The notes beneath the pieces are model-generated. The model had not been told where the DNA came from. It saw only the letters and a list, made by a program, of their open reading frames with translations, and did no database searches. Below are positions 1 through 6,307 of a stretch of DNA of 7,531 nt, piece by piece; position 1 is the stretch's first letter, and each line of letters opens with the position of its first letter. Made by a program: the position numbers and the translations under genes. Source of the DNA: Eubacteriales bacterium (GTDB lineage Bacteria > Bacillota > Clostridia > Peptostreptococcales > Anaerovoracaceae); NCBI GenBank assembly GCA_028691625.1, contig JAQUYZ010000067.1, positions 1-7,531 of the forward strand. The letters are read 5' to 3'.

Positions 1-995
1 AGACCGATACCATGGATACATTTCTGGATTCCTCCTGGTATTTCCTGAGATACACCGATGCCAAGAACAGCGAACGGATCTGGGATCAGAAGAAAGCGGA
101 TTACTGGATGCCTGTTGATCAGTATATCGGAGGAGTTGAGCATGCAATTCTGCACTTGCTCTATGCCCGGTTCTTTACGAAATTCCTTTATGATTTGGGC
201 TATAGCAAGGCAGACGAACCCTTTACCGACCTGCTGACCCAGGGCATGGTGCTCAAGGACGGAACTAAGATGTCCAAATCCAAGGGCAATGTAGTCAGCC
301 CGGAAGAAATTATCCATAAGTACGGAGCGGATACAGCACGTTTGTTCATCCTGTTTGCATCCCCGCCGGAAAAAGAATTGGAATGGTCTGACGCAGGCGT
401 AGAGGGAAGCTATCGTTTTCTGAACAGAGTACACCGCCTCGTATTTGAGTTGAATGAAAAGGTGAAGGATGTGAACGCATCCCGTGAAGCTGTCACTGCG
501 GAAGACAAGAAACTGAACTATACAATGAATGCTACCATCAAGAAGGTCACTGAGGATGTGGGAGGCAGATTCAATTTCAATACGGCCATCAGTTCAATCA
601 TGGAACTGGTGAATGAGATTTATCGATATAAGGAAACAGAACAGCCGAATCTTGGCTTACTGAAAGCTGCCGCTGAAATTTTAATCTTGCTGTTATCTCC
701 GTTTACGCCACATATTTGTGAAGAAATGTGGGAGTATACTGGTCATAAGAGCACCGCTTACTTTGAAAAATGGCCGACCTTTGATGAGGCGGCACTGGTA
801 AAGGATTCAATCGAGATCGTGATCCAGCTGAACGGAAAAGTAAAGGATAAGATCGAGGTTGCCAATGGACTCTCCAGGGAGCAGCTGGAGAAAGTCGTTA
901 TGGACAATGATAAAGTAAAAGCATTGCTGACCGGCAAAGAAATCATAAAAATAGTTGCCGTACCAAATAAATTATTTAATATTGTCGTAAAATAG
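1..995 (+). CDS. leuS: Leucyl-tRNA synthetase, C-terminal part (5' end outside window)
   Basis: Class I aminoacyl-tRNA synthetase that attaches leucine to tRNA-Leu in the cytoplasm. The reading frame is open from the window edge (first full codon at base 3, reading TDTMDTF), so the ATG at 12 is internal, not a start. About 330 residues are visible, against roughly 800 or more for the family, so the HIGH motif and the editing domain lie upstream. Counting from Met at base 12, the conserved [15 protein letters not shown] segment comes first, the KMSKS catalytic loop is at residues 86-90 (bases 267-281), and [18 protein letters not shown] leads into the helical anticodon-binding domain (about 125-265). 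The small C-terminal domain that contacts tRNA ends in [13 protein letters not shown]. Only a few residues separate GMVLK from KMSKS, so the large leucine-specific insertion of E. coli LeuRS is absent. The TAG stop is at 993-995. Identity is very secure. Confidence 0.97.
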   Translation, partial: TDTMDTFLDSSWYFLRYTDAKNSERIWDQKKADYWMPVDQYIGGVEHAILHLLYARFFTKFLYDLGYSKADEPFTDLLTQGMVLKDGTKMSKSKGNVVSPEEIIHKYGADTARLFILFASPPEKELEWSDAGVEGSYRFLNRVHRLVFELNEKVKDVNASREAVTAEDKKLNYTMNATIKKVTEDVGGRFNFNTAISSIMELVNEIYRYKETEQPNLGLLKAAAEILILLLSPFTPHICEEMWEYTGHKSTAYFEKWPTFDEAALVKDSIEIVIQLNGKVKDKIEVANGLSREQLEKVVMDNDKVKALLTGKEIIKIVAVPNKLFNIVVK

Positions 996-1047
996 TAACG
1001 CGTTCAAGGTGCGTTATAAAAGAGCGGAAAAAAAAATATATAAAAAA

Positions 1048-1054
1048 GAAAGGA
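1048..1054 (+). promoter_or_regulatory. Shine-Dalgarno that fixes the rnj start
   Basis: The sequence GAAAGGA ends 8 bases before TTG 1063. The in-frame GTG at 1009 has no comparable purine-rich site upstream, so this site decides in favour of the TTG start. Confidence 0.75.
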
Positions 1055-1062
1055 TTTTAAAT

Positions 1063-2742
1063 TTGAAAATTTTAGAAAACAATAAAGGAGCCAGCCCTGT
1101 AAAGGTGATTCCACTTGGCGGTCTGAACGAAGTAGGAAAGAATATGACCGTATTGGAGTACAAAAATGACATCATGATTATCGACTGCGGGCTATCGTTT
1201 CCTGATGATGAAATGTTCGGAATTGACATTGTAATCCCCGATTTCAGCTACTTGATCAAGAATCGGGACAAAGTAAAGGGAATGATCCTGACCCATGGAC
1301 ACGAGGACCATATCGGAGCCATTCCATACTTATTAAAAGAATTAAATTTGCCGATTTACGGAACGAGATTGACCCTGGGATTAGTGGAAAACAAGCTGAA
1401 AGAACACGGGATTAAGGGAAAACTCAACACGATTAAAGCGGGTCAGACCGTAAAGATCGGTGAGTTCAAAATCGAAACCATTCGGACGACTCATTCCATT
1501 GCCGATGCGATCTGCCTTGCGATCGATACTCCTGCAGGTATGATTTTCCATACAGGAGATTTTAAAATAGACTATACGCCGCTGGATGGCGAACCGATCG
1601 ACTTTCAAAAGCTGGCAGAGCTTGGCAATAAAGGTGTGCTTTTGATGCTGGGCGACAGTACCAATGCAGAAAGAAAAGGCTACACCGCATCGGAAAAAAC
1701 CGTTGGTGTGGCATTGGAAAATATATTTCGGGGATCTGAAGCAAGAATCCTTACCGCTACCTTCTCCTCCAATGTGCATCGTGTGCAGAGAATTATCGAT
1801 ACCGCTGTCATGTTTGGAAGGAAGGTTGCAATCTCCGGAAGAAGCATGGTGAATGTTGCGAACCTAGCCGTCGAGCTTGGTTACCTGAAAATTCCTGAAA
1901 ATGTGCTGGTCGACATCAATAAGACGAAAAACATTCCGGATAAGGAATTGGTGATCATTACCACGGGAAGTCAGGGTGAGCCAATGTCAGCGCTGTCCCG
2001 AATGGCTTCGGCGGAGCATAAAGCGATTCAGATTAAAAAGGGAGACATGGTGATTCTCTCCTCCAGTCCGGTACCGGGGAATGAAAAAACCGTATCCAAT
2101 GTAGTGAACAAGCTCTTTGAAAAGGGAGCTGATGTAATTTATTCCGATATCGCTGATATCCACGTTTCCGGCCATGCATGCGCTGAAGAATTGAAGCTGG
2201 TTCATTCCCTCATCAAACCGAAGTATTTTATGCCGGTGCATGGGGAGTACAGACATCTGAGGCAGCATGCCCTAATCGCGGAGAATCTTGGTATGCCGAC
2301 CGAAAATATTCACATACTGGAAAATGGTCAGGTGCTGCATTTAACGAAGGATCGTGTAGTGAAAACCAAGGAAGAGGTTCCGGCTTCGCCCGTACTGGTG
2401 GATGGCTTGGGAGTCGGAGATGTTGGGAACATCGTATTAAGAGACAGAAAACTGTTGTCCGAATCCGGTCTGATCATCGTAGTTGCTGCCATCGAAAAGA
2501 GCACCGGCATGATCTGTTCCGGACCGGATATCATATCGAGAGGCTTCGTCTATGTAAGAGAAAACGAAGATTTGATGAAGTCAGCAAGGACGGCGGTCAG
2601 CGCAAGACTTGACAAGTGCTATGCGGATGGCTTGAGAGACTGGGCAGGACTGAAGAATGCAGTGAAAGATGAACTGAAGAATTTCATCTATGAGAAGACG
2701 AAGAGAAGTCCTGTCATCCTGCCGATCTTCCTGGAAGTATAG
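1063..2742 (+). CDS. rnj: Ribonuclease J
   Basis: Metallo-beta-lactamase/beta-CASP nuclease with 5'-3' exonuclease and endonuclease activity in mRNA decay and rRNA maturation; it acts in the cytoplasm, often as part of a degradosome-like complex. I start it at TTG 1063, which gives 559 residues, close to the 555 of Bacillus RNase J1, with MKILENN before the conserved VIPLGGLNEVGKN. An in-frame GTG at 1009 would add 18 Lys/Arg-rich residues without a good ribosome site. Visible metal ligands are the HGHEDH motif (His78, His80, Asp82, His83), His144 in RTTHSI, Asp166 in HTGDFK and His393 in MPVHGEY. The beta-CASP region includes GDSTN (197-201), TGSQGEP (301-307) and HVSGHA (367-372). The protein ends ILPIFLEV like RNase J1, so the C-terminal domain is complete. 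J1 or J2 type is not resolved. It heads a cluster with the YlbF-like gene 11 bases downstream. Confidence 0.96.
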   Translation: MKILENNKGASPVKVIPLGGLNEVGKNMTVLEYKNDIMIIDCGLSFPDDEMFGIDIVIPDFSYLIKNRDKVKGMILTHGHEDHIGAIPYLLKELNLPIYGTRLTLGLVENKLKEHGIKGKLNTIKAGQTVKIGEFKIETIRTTHSIADAICLAIDTPAGMIFHTGDFKIDYTPLDGEPIDFQKLAELGNKGVLLMLGDSTNAERKGYTASEKTVGVALENIFRGSEARILTATFSSNVHRVQRIIDTAVMFGRKVAISGRSMVNVANLAVELGYLKIPENVLVDINKTKNIPDKELVIITTGSQGEPMSALSRMASAEHKAIQIKKGDMVILSSSPVPGNEKTVSNVVNKLFEKGADVIYSDIADIHVSGHACAEELKLVHSLIKPKYFMPVHGEYRHLRQHALIAENLGMPTENIHILENGQVLHLTKDRVVKTKEEVPASPVLVDGLGVGDVGNIVLRDRKLLSESGLIIVVAAIEKSTGMICSGPDIISRGFVYVRENEDLMKSARTAVSARLDKCYADGLRDWAGLKNAVKDELKNFIYEKTKRSPVILPIFLEV

Positions 2743-2746
2743 GAGG
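2741..2746 (+). promoter_or_regulatory. Consensus Shine-Dalgarno overlapping the rnj stop
   Basis: AGGAGG begins inside the TAG stop of rnj (2740-2742) and sits 7 bases before ATG 2754. The perfect core and its overlap with the stop suggest that ribosomes finishing rnj can reinitiate on the next gene. Confidence 0.8.
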
Positions 2747-2753
2747 AAAAAAC

Positions 2754-3086
2754 ATGAATGTACATGACGAAGCTCACAATCTTGCAAGGGCGATCAGAGA
2801 ATCCCCGGAATACAAGCAATATGCGGAATTGAAGGAAGCAGCTTCTCAAAACGATGAACTGGCTGCCATGCTCAATGATTTTCAGGCCAAACAGTTTGAA
2901 ATCCAGGCGAAACAGATGGTGGGTGAAGAACTGGGCGCAGATTTAATGGAGCAAATACAATCCCTTTATCAGATTCTGATGAAGGACCCTTTGGCTTCTC
3001 AATATGTGCAGGCAGAAATGAGATTTTCTTTGCTTGTAAATGACGTTTATACGATACTGGGGGAAGTGATCAAGTTTGATAAGTAA
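2754..3086 (+). CDS. YlbF/YmcA (Com_YlbF) family small helical protein, YheA-like
   Basis: A 110-residue, almost entirely helical protein without signal peptide or membrane segment. It resembles the YlbF/YmcA/YheA family. The central stretch NDFQAKQFEIQAKQMVGEEL (residues 41-60) matches the family pattern of an F-x(n)-Q-rich helix followed by KQM-GEE, closest to Bacillus YheA in length and wording as I remember them. In Bacillus, YlbF and YmcA together with YaaT form a complex that steers RNase Y cleavage of mRNAs and affects competence, sporulation and biofilm formation; YheA's role is less clear. This protein contains no cysteine, so it lacks the C-terminal Cys cluster of Bacillus YlbF and cannot bind an Fe-S centre in that way. 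Position directly behind RNase J suggests a role near RNA decay, which is inference. The gene overlaps the following one by 11 bases. Confidence 0.85.
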   Translation: MNVHDEAHNLARAIRESPEYKQYAELKEAASQNDELAAMLNDFQAKQFEIQAKQMVGEELGADLMEQIQSLYQILMKDPLASQYVQAEMRFSLLVNDVYTILGEVIKFDK

Positions 3087-3774
3087 TATCATAAAAAACG
3101 AACAGGAAATCGCGAGTATTTCCAAGGCAGCCGCTTTGGGTGACCGGTGCTTTTCCCACATCCTCGGCTTTCTCGAGCCAGGTATGACTGAGAAGCAGAT
3201 TTCAGCTGAAATTGAACGCTATCTCTTTGAAAACGGGGCGGAAGGACTTGCCTTTGATACGATCAGCGTATCAGGAGAACGGTCTTGTCTGCCTCATGGA
3301 GAACCGACGGATAAGCGCATCGAAAAGGGTGAATTTCTCACCCTTGATTTCGGTGCGGTGATTGACGGCTATTGCGGAGACATGACACGAACCGTCGCCA
3401 TCGGTTTCGTTACGAATGAGATGAGACGTGTTTACGAAACCGTATTGGAAGCCCAGCTTGCCGCTCTTGACTTTATAAAAGCCGGCGTACGCTGCTTTGA
3501 CGCGGACAAGACTGCAAGAGATATCATAATCAAGGCCGGCTATGGTGAATACTTCCCTCATGGATTGGGACACGGCGTGGGAATGCTGGTGCATGAAGCA
3601 CCGACCCTCAATTCGAAAAGTGAGGAGATCCTCGGGAAAAACATGGTGATCACCATAGAACCGGGGATCTACATACCGGATCGATTCGGTGTCAGGATTG
3701 AAGACTTGGCAATTGTTACAGACTTTGGTATAATGAATAAAGTTGAGTCACAGAAAGAACTGATTATTCTTTAA
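3076..3774 (+). CDS. M24 family metallopeptidase (Xaa-Pro aminopeptidase type), catalytic domain only
   Basis: A 232-residue pita-bread-fold peptidase, predicted to remove N-terminal residues preceding proline, or to cleave Xaa-Pro dipeptides, in the cytoplasm. The dinuclear metal ligands are all present: Asp91 (LTLDFG), Asp102 (CGDMTRT), His166 (GLGHGVGM), Glu195 (TIEPGIYI) and Glu209 (VRIED). Substrate-site histidines His74 (LPHG) and His173 (VHEAP) are also visible. The wording, including the C-terminal KELIIL, matches the catalytic half of Bacillus YqhT/PapA rather than methionine aminopeptidase. The usual N-terminal creatinase-like domain of about 120 residues is missing, and the space is occupied by the preceding gene. 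The start is TTG 3076, because a TGA at 3067-3069 blocks any start further upstream in this frame. A GGGGGA run at 3059-3064 serves as a distant ribosome site, and coupling with the upstream gene is likely. Placement just before efp is the common Bacillota order. Confidence 0.9.
   Translation: MISNIIKNEQEIASISKAAALGDRCFSHILGFLEPGMTEKQISAEIERYLFENGAEGLAFDTISVSGERSCLPHGEPTDKRIEKGEFLTLDFGAVIDGYCGDMTRTVAIGFVTNEMRRVYETVLEAQLAALDFIKAGVRCFDADKTARDIIIKAGYGEYFPHGLGHGVGMLVHEAPTLNSKSEEILGKNMVITIEPGIYIPDRFGVRIEDLAIVTDFGIMNKVESQKELIIL
3706..3734 (+). promoter_or_regulatory. Predicted sigma-A promoter for efp inside the M24 gene
   Basis: The -35 box TTGGCA (3706-3711, 5 of 6 consensus) is followed by exactly 17 bases and a perfect -10 box TATAAT (3729-3734), preceded by TGG, which gives an extended -10. 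Transcription would begin near 3741, leaving a leader of about 60 bases before the efp ATG. The site lies within the last codons of the M24 gene. It is the best promoter-like sequence I found in the window. Confidence 0.72.
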
Positions 3775-3800
3775 TTGAACTAATTTGGAGGTATATAAAT

Positions 3801-4361
3801 ATGATCTATGCAAGTGATTTTAGAAAAGGGATTACCTTTGAAATCAACGGAGAACCTCATGTAATCCTTGACTTTCAACATGTAAAACCCGGCAAAGGCG
3901 CCGCATTTGTAAGAACCAAGTACAGAAACATCCTGACCGGGGCCACAAGAGAAGAAGCATTCAATCCGGATGTCAAATTCCCGAAGGCACATATCGAGAC
4001 AAAGACCATGCAGTACCTTTACAATGATGGGGAACTCTTTTATTTTATGGATCAGGAATCCTACGATCAGGTTCCTCTGATGAAGGAGCAGGTTGAGGAT
4101 GCCATTCTCTATCTCAGAGAAAATGATATGGCAACCATAAAGTTTTATAAGGGGAATGCATTCCTGGTAGAACCGCCCAATTTCGTAAACCTCAAGGTCA
4201 TCGAAACAGAACCGGGCGTAAAGGGTGACACGGCAACAAACGTAACAAAGGCTGCAACTGTTGAAACCGGAGCAGTGATCCAGGTACCGATCTTTATTGA
4301 AGAAGGCGAAGTTATTCAAATAGACACAAGAACAGGTGAGTATTTATCAAGATCAAAATAG
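3801..4361 (+). CDS. efp: Translation elongation factor P
   Basis: EF-P binds between the ribosomal P and E sites and rescues ribosomes stalled on consecutive prolines. The protein has 186 residues, the standard length, with three beta-barrel domains: a KOW-like domain I (about 2-60) and two OB-like domains (about 65-127 and 128-186). The tip loop VKPGKGAAF carries Lys32, equivalent to the residue that receives 5-aminopentanol in Bacillus and beta-lysine (as Lys34) in E. coli. No modification enzyme gene is present in the window, so the modification state is unknown. The C-terminal family signature runs from Lys150 to Gly169 and the protein ends GEYLSRSK. The start ATG has GGAGG at 3787-3791, 9 bases upstream. 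The gene probably has its own promoter within the M24 gene and ends at a hairpin abutting its TAG stop. Confidence 0.98.
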   Translation: MIYASDFRKGITFEINGEPHVILDFQHVKPGKGAAFVRTKYRNILTGATREEAFNPDVKFPKAHIETKTMQYLYNDGELFYFMDQESYDQVPLMKEQVEDAILYLRENDMATIKFYKGNAFLVEPPNFVNLKVIETEPGVKGDTATNVTKAATVETGAVIQVPIFIEEGEVIQIDTRTGEYLSRSK

Positions 4362-4378
4362 CGAGGGCTTTGCCCTCG
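4362..4378 (+). terminator. Short GC-rich hairpin at the efp stop, weak terminator candidate
   Basis: A perfect 7-bp stem (CGAGGGC / GCCCTCG) with a TTT loop starts one base after the efp stop codon. It is followed by TTGTAAC instead of a proper T run, so it may act as a weak terminator or as a 3' end-stabilising hairpin for the efp mRNA. The stronger terminator lies about 70 bases downstream. Confidence 0.45.
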
Positions 4379-4396
4379 TTGTAACACACAGATAGA

Positions 4397-4427
4397 AGAA
4401 AATTTTCTACGGTCGAAAATTTTCTAC
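4397..4427. repeat. Two 13-base direct repeats with palindromic cores
   Basis: GAAAATTTTCTAC occurs at 4398-4410 and again at 4415-4427, a period of 17 bases. Each copy contains the self-complementary core GAAAATTTTC. As RNA or single-stranded DNA the two cores can also pair with each other as an 11-bp stem (4397-4407 with 4415-4425) around a 7-base loop TACGGTC. No T run follows, so this is not a simple terminator. A binding site for a dimeric regulator or a degenerate palindromic element are both possible; the function is unknown. Confidence 0.7.
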
Positions 4428-4441
4428 TGATGCGTTATAAC
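4413..4441 (+). promoter_or_regulatory. Weak candidate promoter for mltG
   Basis: TCGAAA (4413-4418, 4 of 6 matches to the -35 consensus), a 17-base spacer and TATAAC (4436-4441, 5 of 6 matches to the -10 consensus) fall between the repeat and the terminator. The -10 lies in the 10-base palindrome CGTTATAACG (4433-4442). A transcript from here would begin at about 4448, at the base of the terminator hairpin. This is a tentative call. Confidence 0.3.
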
Positions 4442-4446
4442 GAAGC

Positions 4447-4479
4447 ATTTCGCAGAATTCTTATTCTGCGAAATTTTTT
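4447..4479 (+). terminator. Intrinsic terminator with perfect 12-bp stem upstream of mltG
   Basis: ATTTCGCAGAAT (4447-4458) and ATTCTGCGAAAT (4463-4474) form a perfect 12-bp stem with loop TCTT, followed at once by a T run through 4479. This is a classical rho-independent terminator reading on the + strand. It should end the rnj-to-efp transcription. It stands only 31 bases before the mltG start, so it may also act as a leader hairpin for mltG. Confidence 0.85.
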
Positions 4480-4500
4480 AAATGAGCATTTGCCATATAT

Positions 4501-4505
4501 GGGGG
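4501..4505 (+). promoter_or_regulatory. Shine-Dalgarno that fixes the mltG start
   Basis: GGGGG can pair with the CCUCC of 16S rRNA with one G-U pair and lies 5 bases before ATG 4511. The in-frame ATGs at 4499 and 4430 have no such site, and the one at 4430 would translate through the terminator hairpin. Confidence 0.65.
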
Positions 4506-4510
4506 ATCGT

Positions 4511-5554
4511 ATGGGAAAGAGACGCAATAAAGTAAAAAATAAAAGACGCTTATTGATCAGTATCGTGGTTATCGCAGGCATCATCCTTATTGCGGCATCA
4601 GCAGTTTATTCCCTGTACATAGGGAATCAGACCAAGCCGGTTGATCCGGACAGTACGGAATCGATCTCGGTTACCATCCCGTCCGGAACGGGGACCGCGG
4701 GCATTGCAAATATCCTGGAAGAAAACGGGCTTATTGGAAACACGGGAGTCTTCAAACTGCAATCCAGGAGCAAGGGCTATGACGGGAAGTATAAGGCGGG
4801 GCAGTATACGCTGACACCCAGCATGTCGATGGAGGAACTCATGGAACTCCTGCTTGCTGGACAGGATGAAACGATCCGGTTTACCATTCCGGAGGGCTAT
4901 GATATCAGAAGAACGACGGAGAAGCTGGCAGGAGAAGGTCTGATCAACACGGAGGCATTTCGGAAGGAAATCGAAACAGGACAATTTGATTATGAATTCC
5001 TGATCGATTCTCCGGCAGGACCGGACCGCCTGGAAGGCTATCTGTTCCCTGAGACCTATGATATTTTTACAACGGCAAACGAGCACGATATCATCGATAA
5101 AATGCTGTATCAATTCAATAAAGTGTTTACGGACAAGTACTATGCCAGAGCGGATGAACTGGGAATGAACGTGAGAGAAGTCATTACGCTGGCGTCGATC
5201 ATCGAGCGGGAAGCCCGTGTCCCGGAGGACAGGCCTGTCATTGCAAGTGTATTCTATAACCGGATGAAAATCGACATGCCTCTTCAGTCCTGCGCAACCG
5301 TGCAGTACATTCTGGGAGAACAGAAGCCGGTACTGAGCATCAAGGATACGCAGATCGAATCACCGTACAACACCTATATGATTCCCGGACTTCCGCCGGG
5401 CCCCATCGCATCTCCGGGAGCGGATTCCATCAAGGCGGCCTTATATCCCGCAGATACGGATTATCTGTACTTTCTGGCAAAGGGAGACGGCTCCCATGCT
5501 TTCTCTGAAACCTACGATCAGTTTTTAAGAGACAAAGCGAAGTACATCAACTAA
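4511..5554 (+). CDS. mltG: Endolytic murein transglycosylase MltG (YceG-like)
   Basis: A membrane-anchored lytic transglycosylase that cuts nascent glycan strands in peptidoglycan and is thought to set strand length. From ATG 4511 it has 347 residues: a Lys/Arg-rich cytoplasmic tail (1-13), one membrane segment (about 14-37, LLISIVVIAGIILIAASAVY), then an extracellular part. A LysM-like subdomain (about 52-125, VTIPSGTGTAGIANILEENG) precedes the catalytic YceG domain. The catalytic glutamate is Glu232 in LASIIEREAR, matching Glu218 of E. coli MltG. Other family hallmarks are RLEGYLFPETY (173-183), SVFYNRM (246-252), MPLQSCATVQY and YNTYMIPGLPPGPIASPGADS (286-306). The reading frame stays open back to ATG 4430, but those codons cover the terminator hairpin and give no family-like sequence. 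The order mltG, trmR, U32 gene matches Bacillus yrrL-yrrM-yrrN/O. The next gene begins 41 bases downstream. Confidence 0.95.
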   Translation: MGKRRNKVKNKRRLLISIVVIAGIILIAASAVYSLYIGNQTKPVDPDSTESISVTIPSGTGTAGIANILEENGLIGNTGVFKLQSRSKGYDGKYKAGQYTLTPSMSMEELMELLLAGQDETIRFTIPEGYDIRRTTEKLAGEGLINTEAFRKEIETGQFDYEFLIDSPAGPDRLEGYLFPETYDIFTTANEHDIIDKMLYQFNKVFTDKYYARADELGMNVREVITLASIIEREARVPEDRPVIASVFYNRMKIDMPLQSCATVQYILGEQKPVLSIKDTQIESPYNTYMIPGLPPGPIASPGADSIKAALYPADTDYLYFLAKGDGSHAFSETYDQFLRDKAKYIN

Positions 5555-5595
5555 AGTATGGTCCGGCAGAACAAAGTACAGTTACAAGGAGCTAC

Positions 5596-6294
5596 ATGAA
5601 TATTACGAACGACAAGGTAACCGAATATCTGGAAGGTCTTTATCGGCCTTTGAACAGAAAACTGAAACTACTGCGGGAGGTTGCGGAAAAACACAATGTT
5701 CCTATCATTCTAAGGGATTCGGAAACATTTATATTAAATATCATCAGGATGAAACGACCGGAACGGATTTTGGAAATCGGCACAGCAGTGGGGTATTCGG
5801 CCATATGCTTCGCAGAGACCTTTCCGGGAGCTGACATCGTCAGTCTGGAACACAGCGATGAGATGTGCTTATATGCATTGGAAAACATCAAAAAATTCGA
5901 ACTGTCACAGCGAATCCAAGTCAAACCGGGCGATGCCCTTGAAAGTCTTGCAGAATTGCGGGATTCCATTACCAACGTGGACTCTCAGGGCTTTGATCTG
6001 GTGTTTATCGATGCGGCAAAAAGCTGTTATAAAGAATTCTGGGATGCCTGTATTCCGCTGTGCAGAAAGGAAGCAGTCATCCTGTCGGACAACGTGCTTC
6101 TGAAGGCCAGAACGGCTTCCGATGAATTTATCACGGACAGAAGGCAGAAAACAAGTGTAAGACACATGCGGAAATATATCAACTATATCACGAAATTGGA
6201 TTACGCAGACACTGCGGTTCTGCCCGTAGGAGACGGAGTCGCGGTCAGTGTACTGAAGGACCGGCAAGACACTGTAAAAGAACAACAATTGTGA
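5596..6294 (+). CDS. trmR: SAM-dependent O-methyltransferase, TrmR/YrrM type (tRNA 5-hydroxyuridine methyltransferase)
   Basis: A 232-residue class I methyltransferase of the cation-dependent O-methyltransferase family (methyltransferase family 3). In Bacillus the orthologue YrrM/TrmR converts 5-hydroxyuridine at tRNA position 34 to 5-methoxyuridine, which widens wobble decoding. The SAM-binding motif I is ILEIGTAVGYSA (58-69), the acidic residue of the next strand is in SLEHSDEM (83-90), and PGDALESL (111-118) follows. Metal-binding residues are Asp139 in FIDAAKSCYKEFWD and Asp165-Asn166 in LSDNVLL. The end, VLPVGDGVAVSVLK, is typical. The start ATG has AAGGAG (5586-5591) with a short 4-base spacer. 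The specific tRNA role is inferred from the family and from the adjacent TrhP-type gene, since related enzymes methylate catechols or caffeoyl-CoA. There are 13 bases before the next gene, consistent with one transcript. Confidence 0.88.
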   Translation: MNITNDKVTEYLEGLYRPLNRKLKLLREVAEKHNVPIILRDSETFILNIIRMKRPERILEIGTAVGYSAICFAETFPGADIVSLEHSDEMCLYALENIKKFELSQRIQVKPGDALESLAELRDSITNVDSQGFDLVFIDAAKSCYKEFWDACIPLCRKEAVILSDNVLLKARTASDEFITDRRQKTSVRHMRKYINYITKLDYADTAVLPVGDGVAVSVLKDRQDTVKEQQL

Positions 6295-6307
6295 GTAAGA
6301 GGAAAAA

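Noticed and set aside
996..1016. Inverted repeat TAACGC / GCGTTA after leuS as a leuS terminator
   Set aside because: The stem is only 6 bp with a 9-base loop and has no T run after it, so it is not a convincing terminator. Read-through from leuS into rnj remains possible.
1010..1019. TGCGTTATAA shared with 4431-4440, each near a possible -10 box upstream of rnj and mltG
   Set aside because: Ten-base matches are expected by chance many times in a window of this size, and the rnj copy has no acceptable -35 box at 16-18 bases.
1009..1062. Upstream extension of the rnj reading frame to GTG 1009
   Set aside because: There is no ribosome site before 1009, the added 18 residues are a low-complexity Lys/Arg stretch read from the leader, and TTG 1063 has a well-placed GAAAGGA and gives the family length.
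3780..4319. 179-codon antisense reading frame opposite efp
   Set aside because: It lies wholly opposite a certain efp gene, has an unusual cysteine- and aromatic-rich composition, no ribosome site that I can see and no recognisable domain. The other long antisense frames in the window are shadows of the same kind.
4430..4510. Upstream extension of mltG to ATG 4430 or ATG 4499
   Set aside because: The extension from 4430 would translate the intrinsic terminator hairpin, neither ATG has a ribosome site, and the basic tail plus membrane segment expected for MltG begins at 4511.
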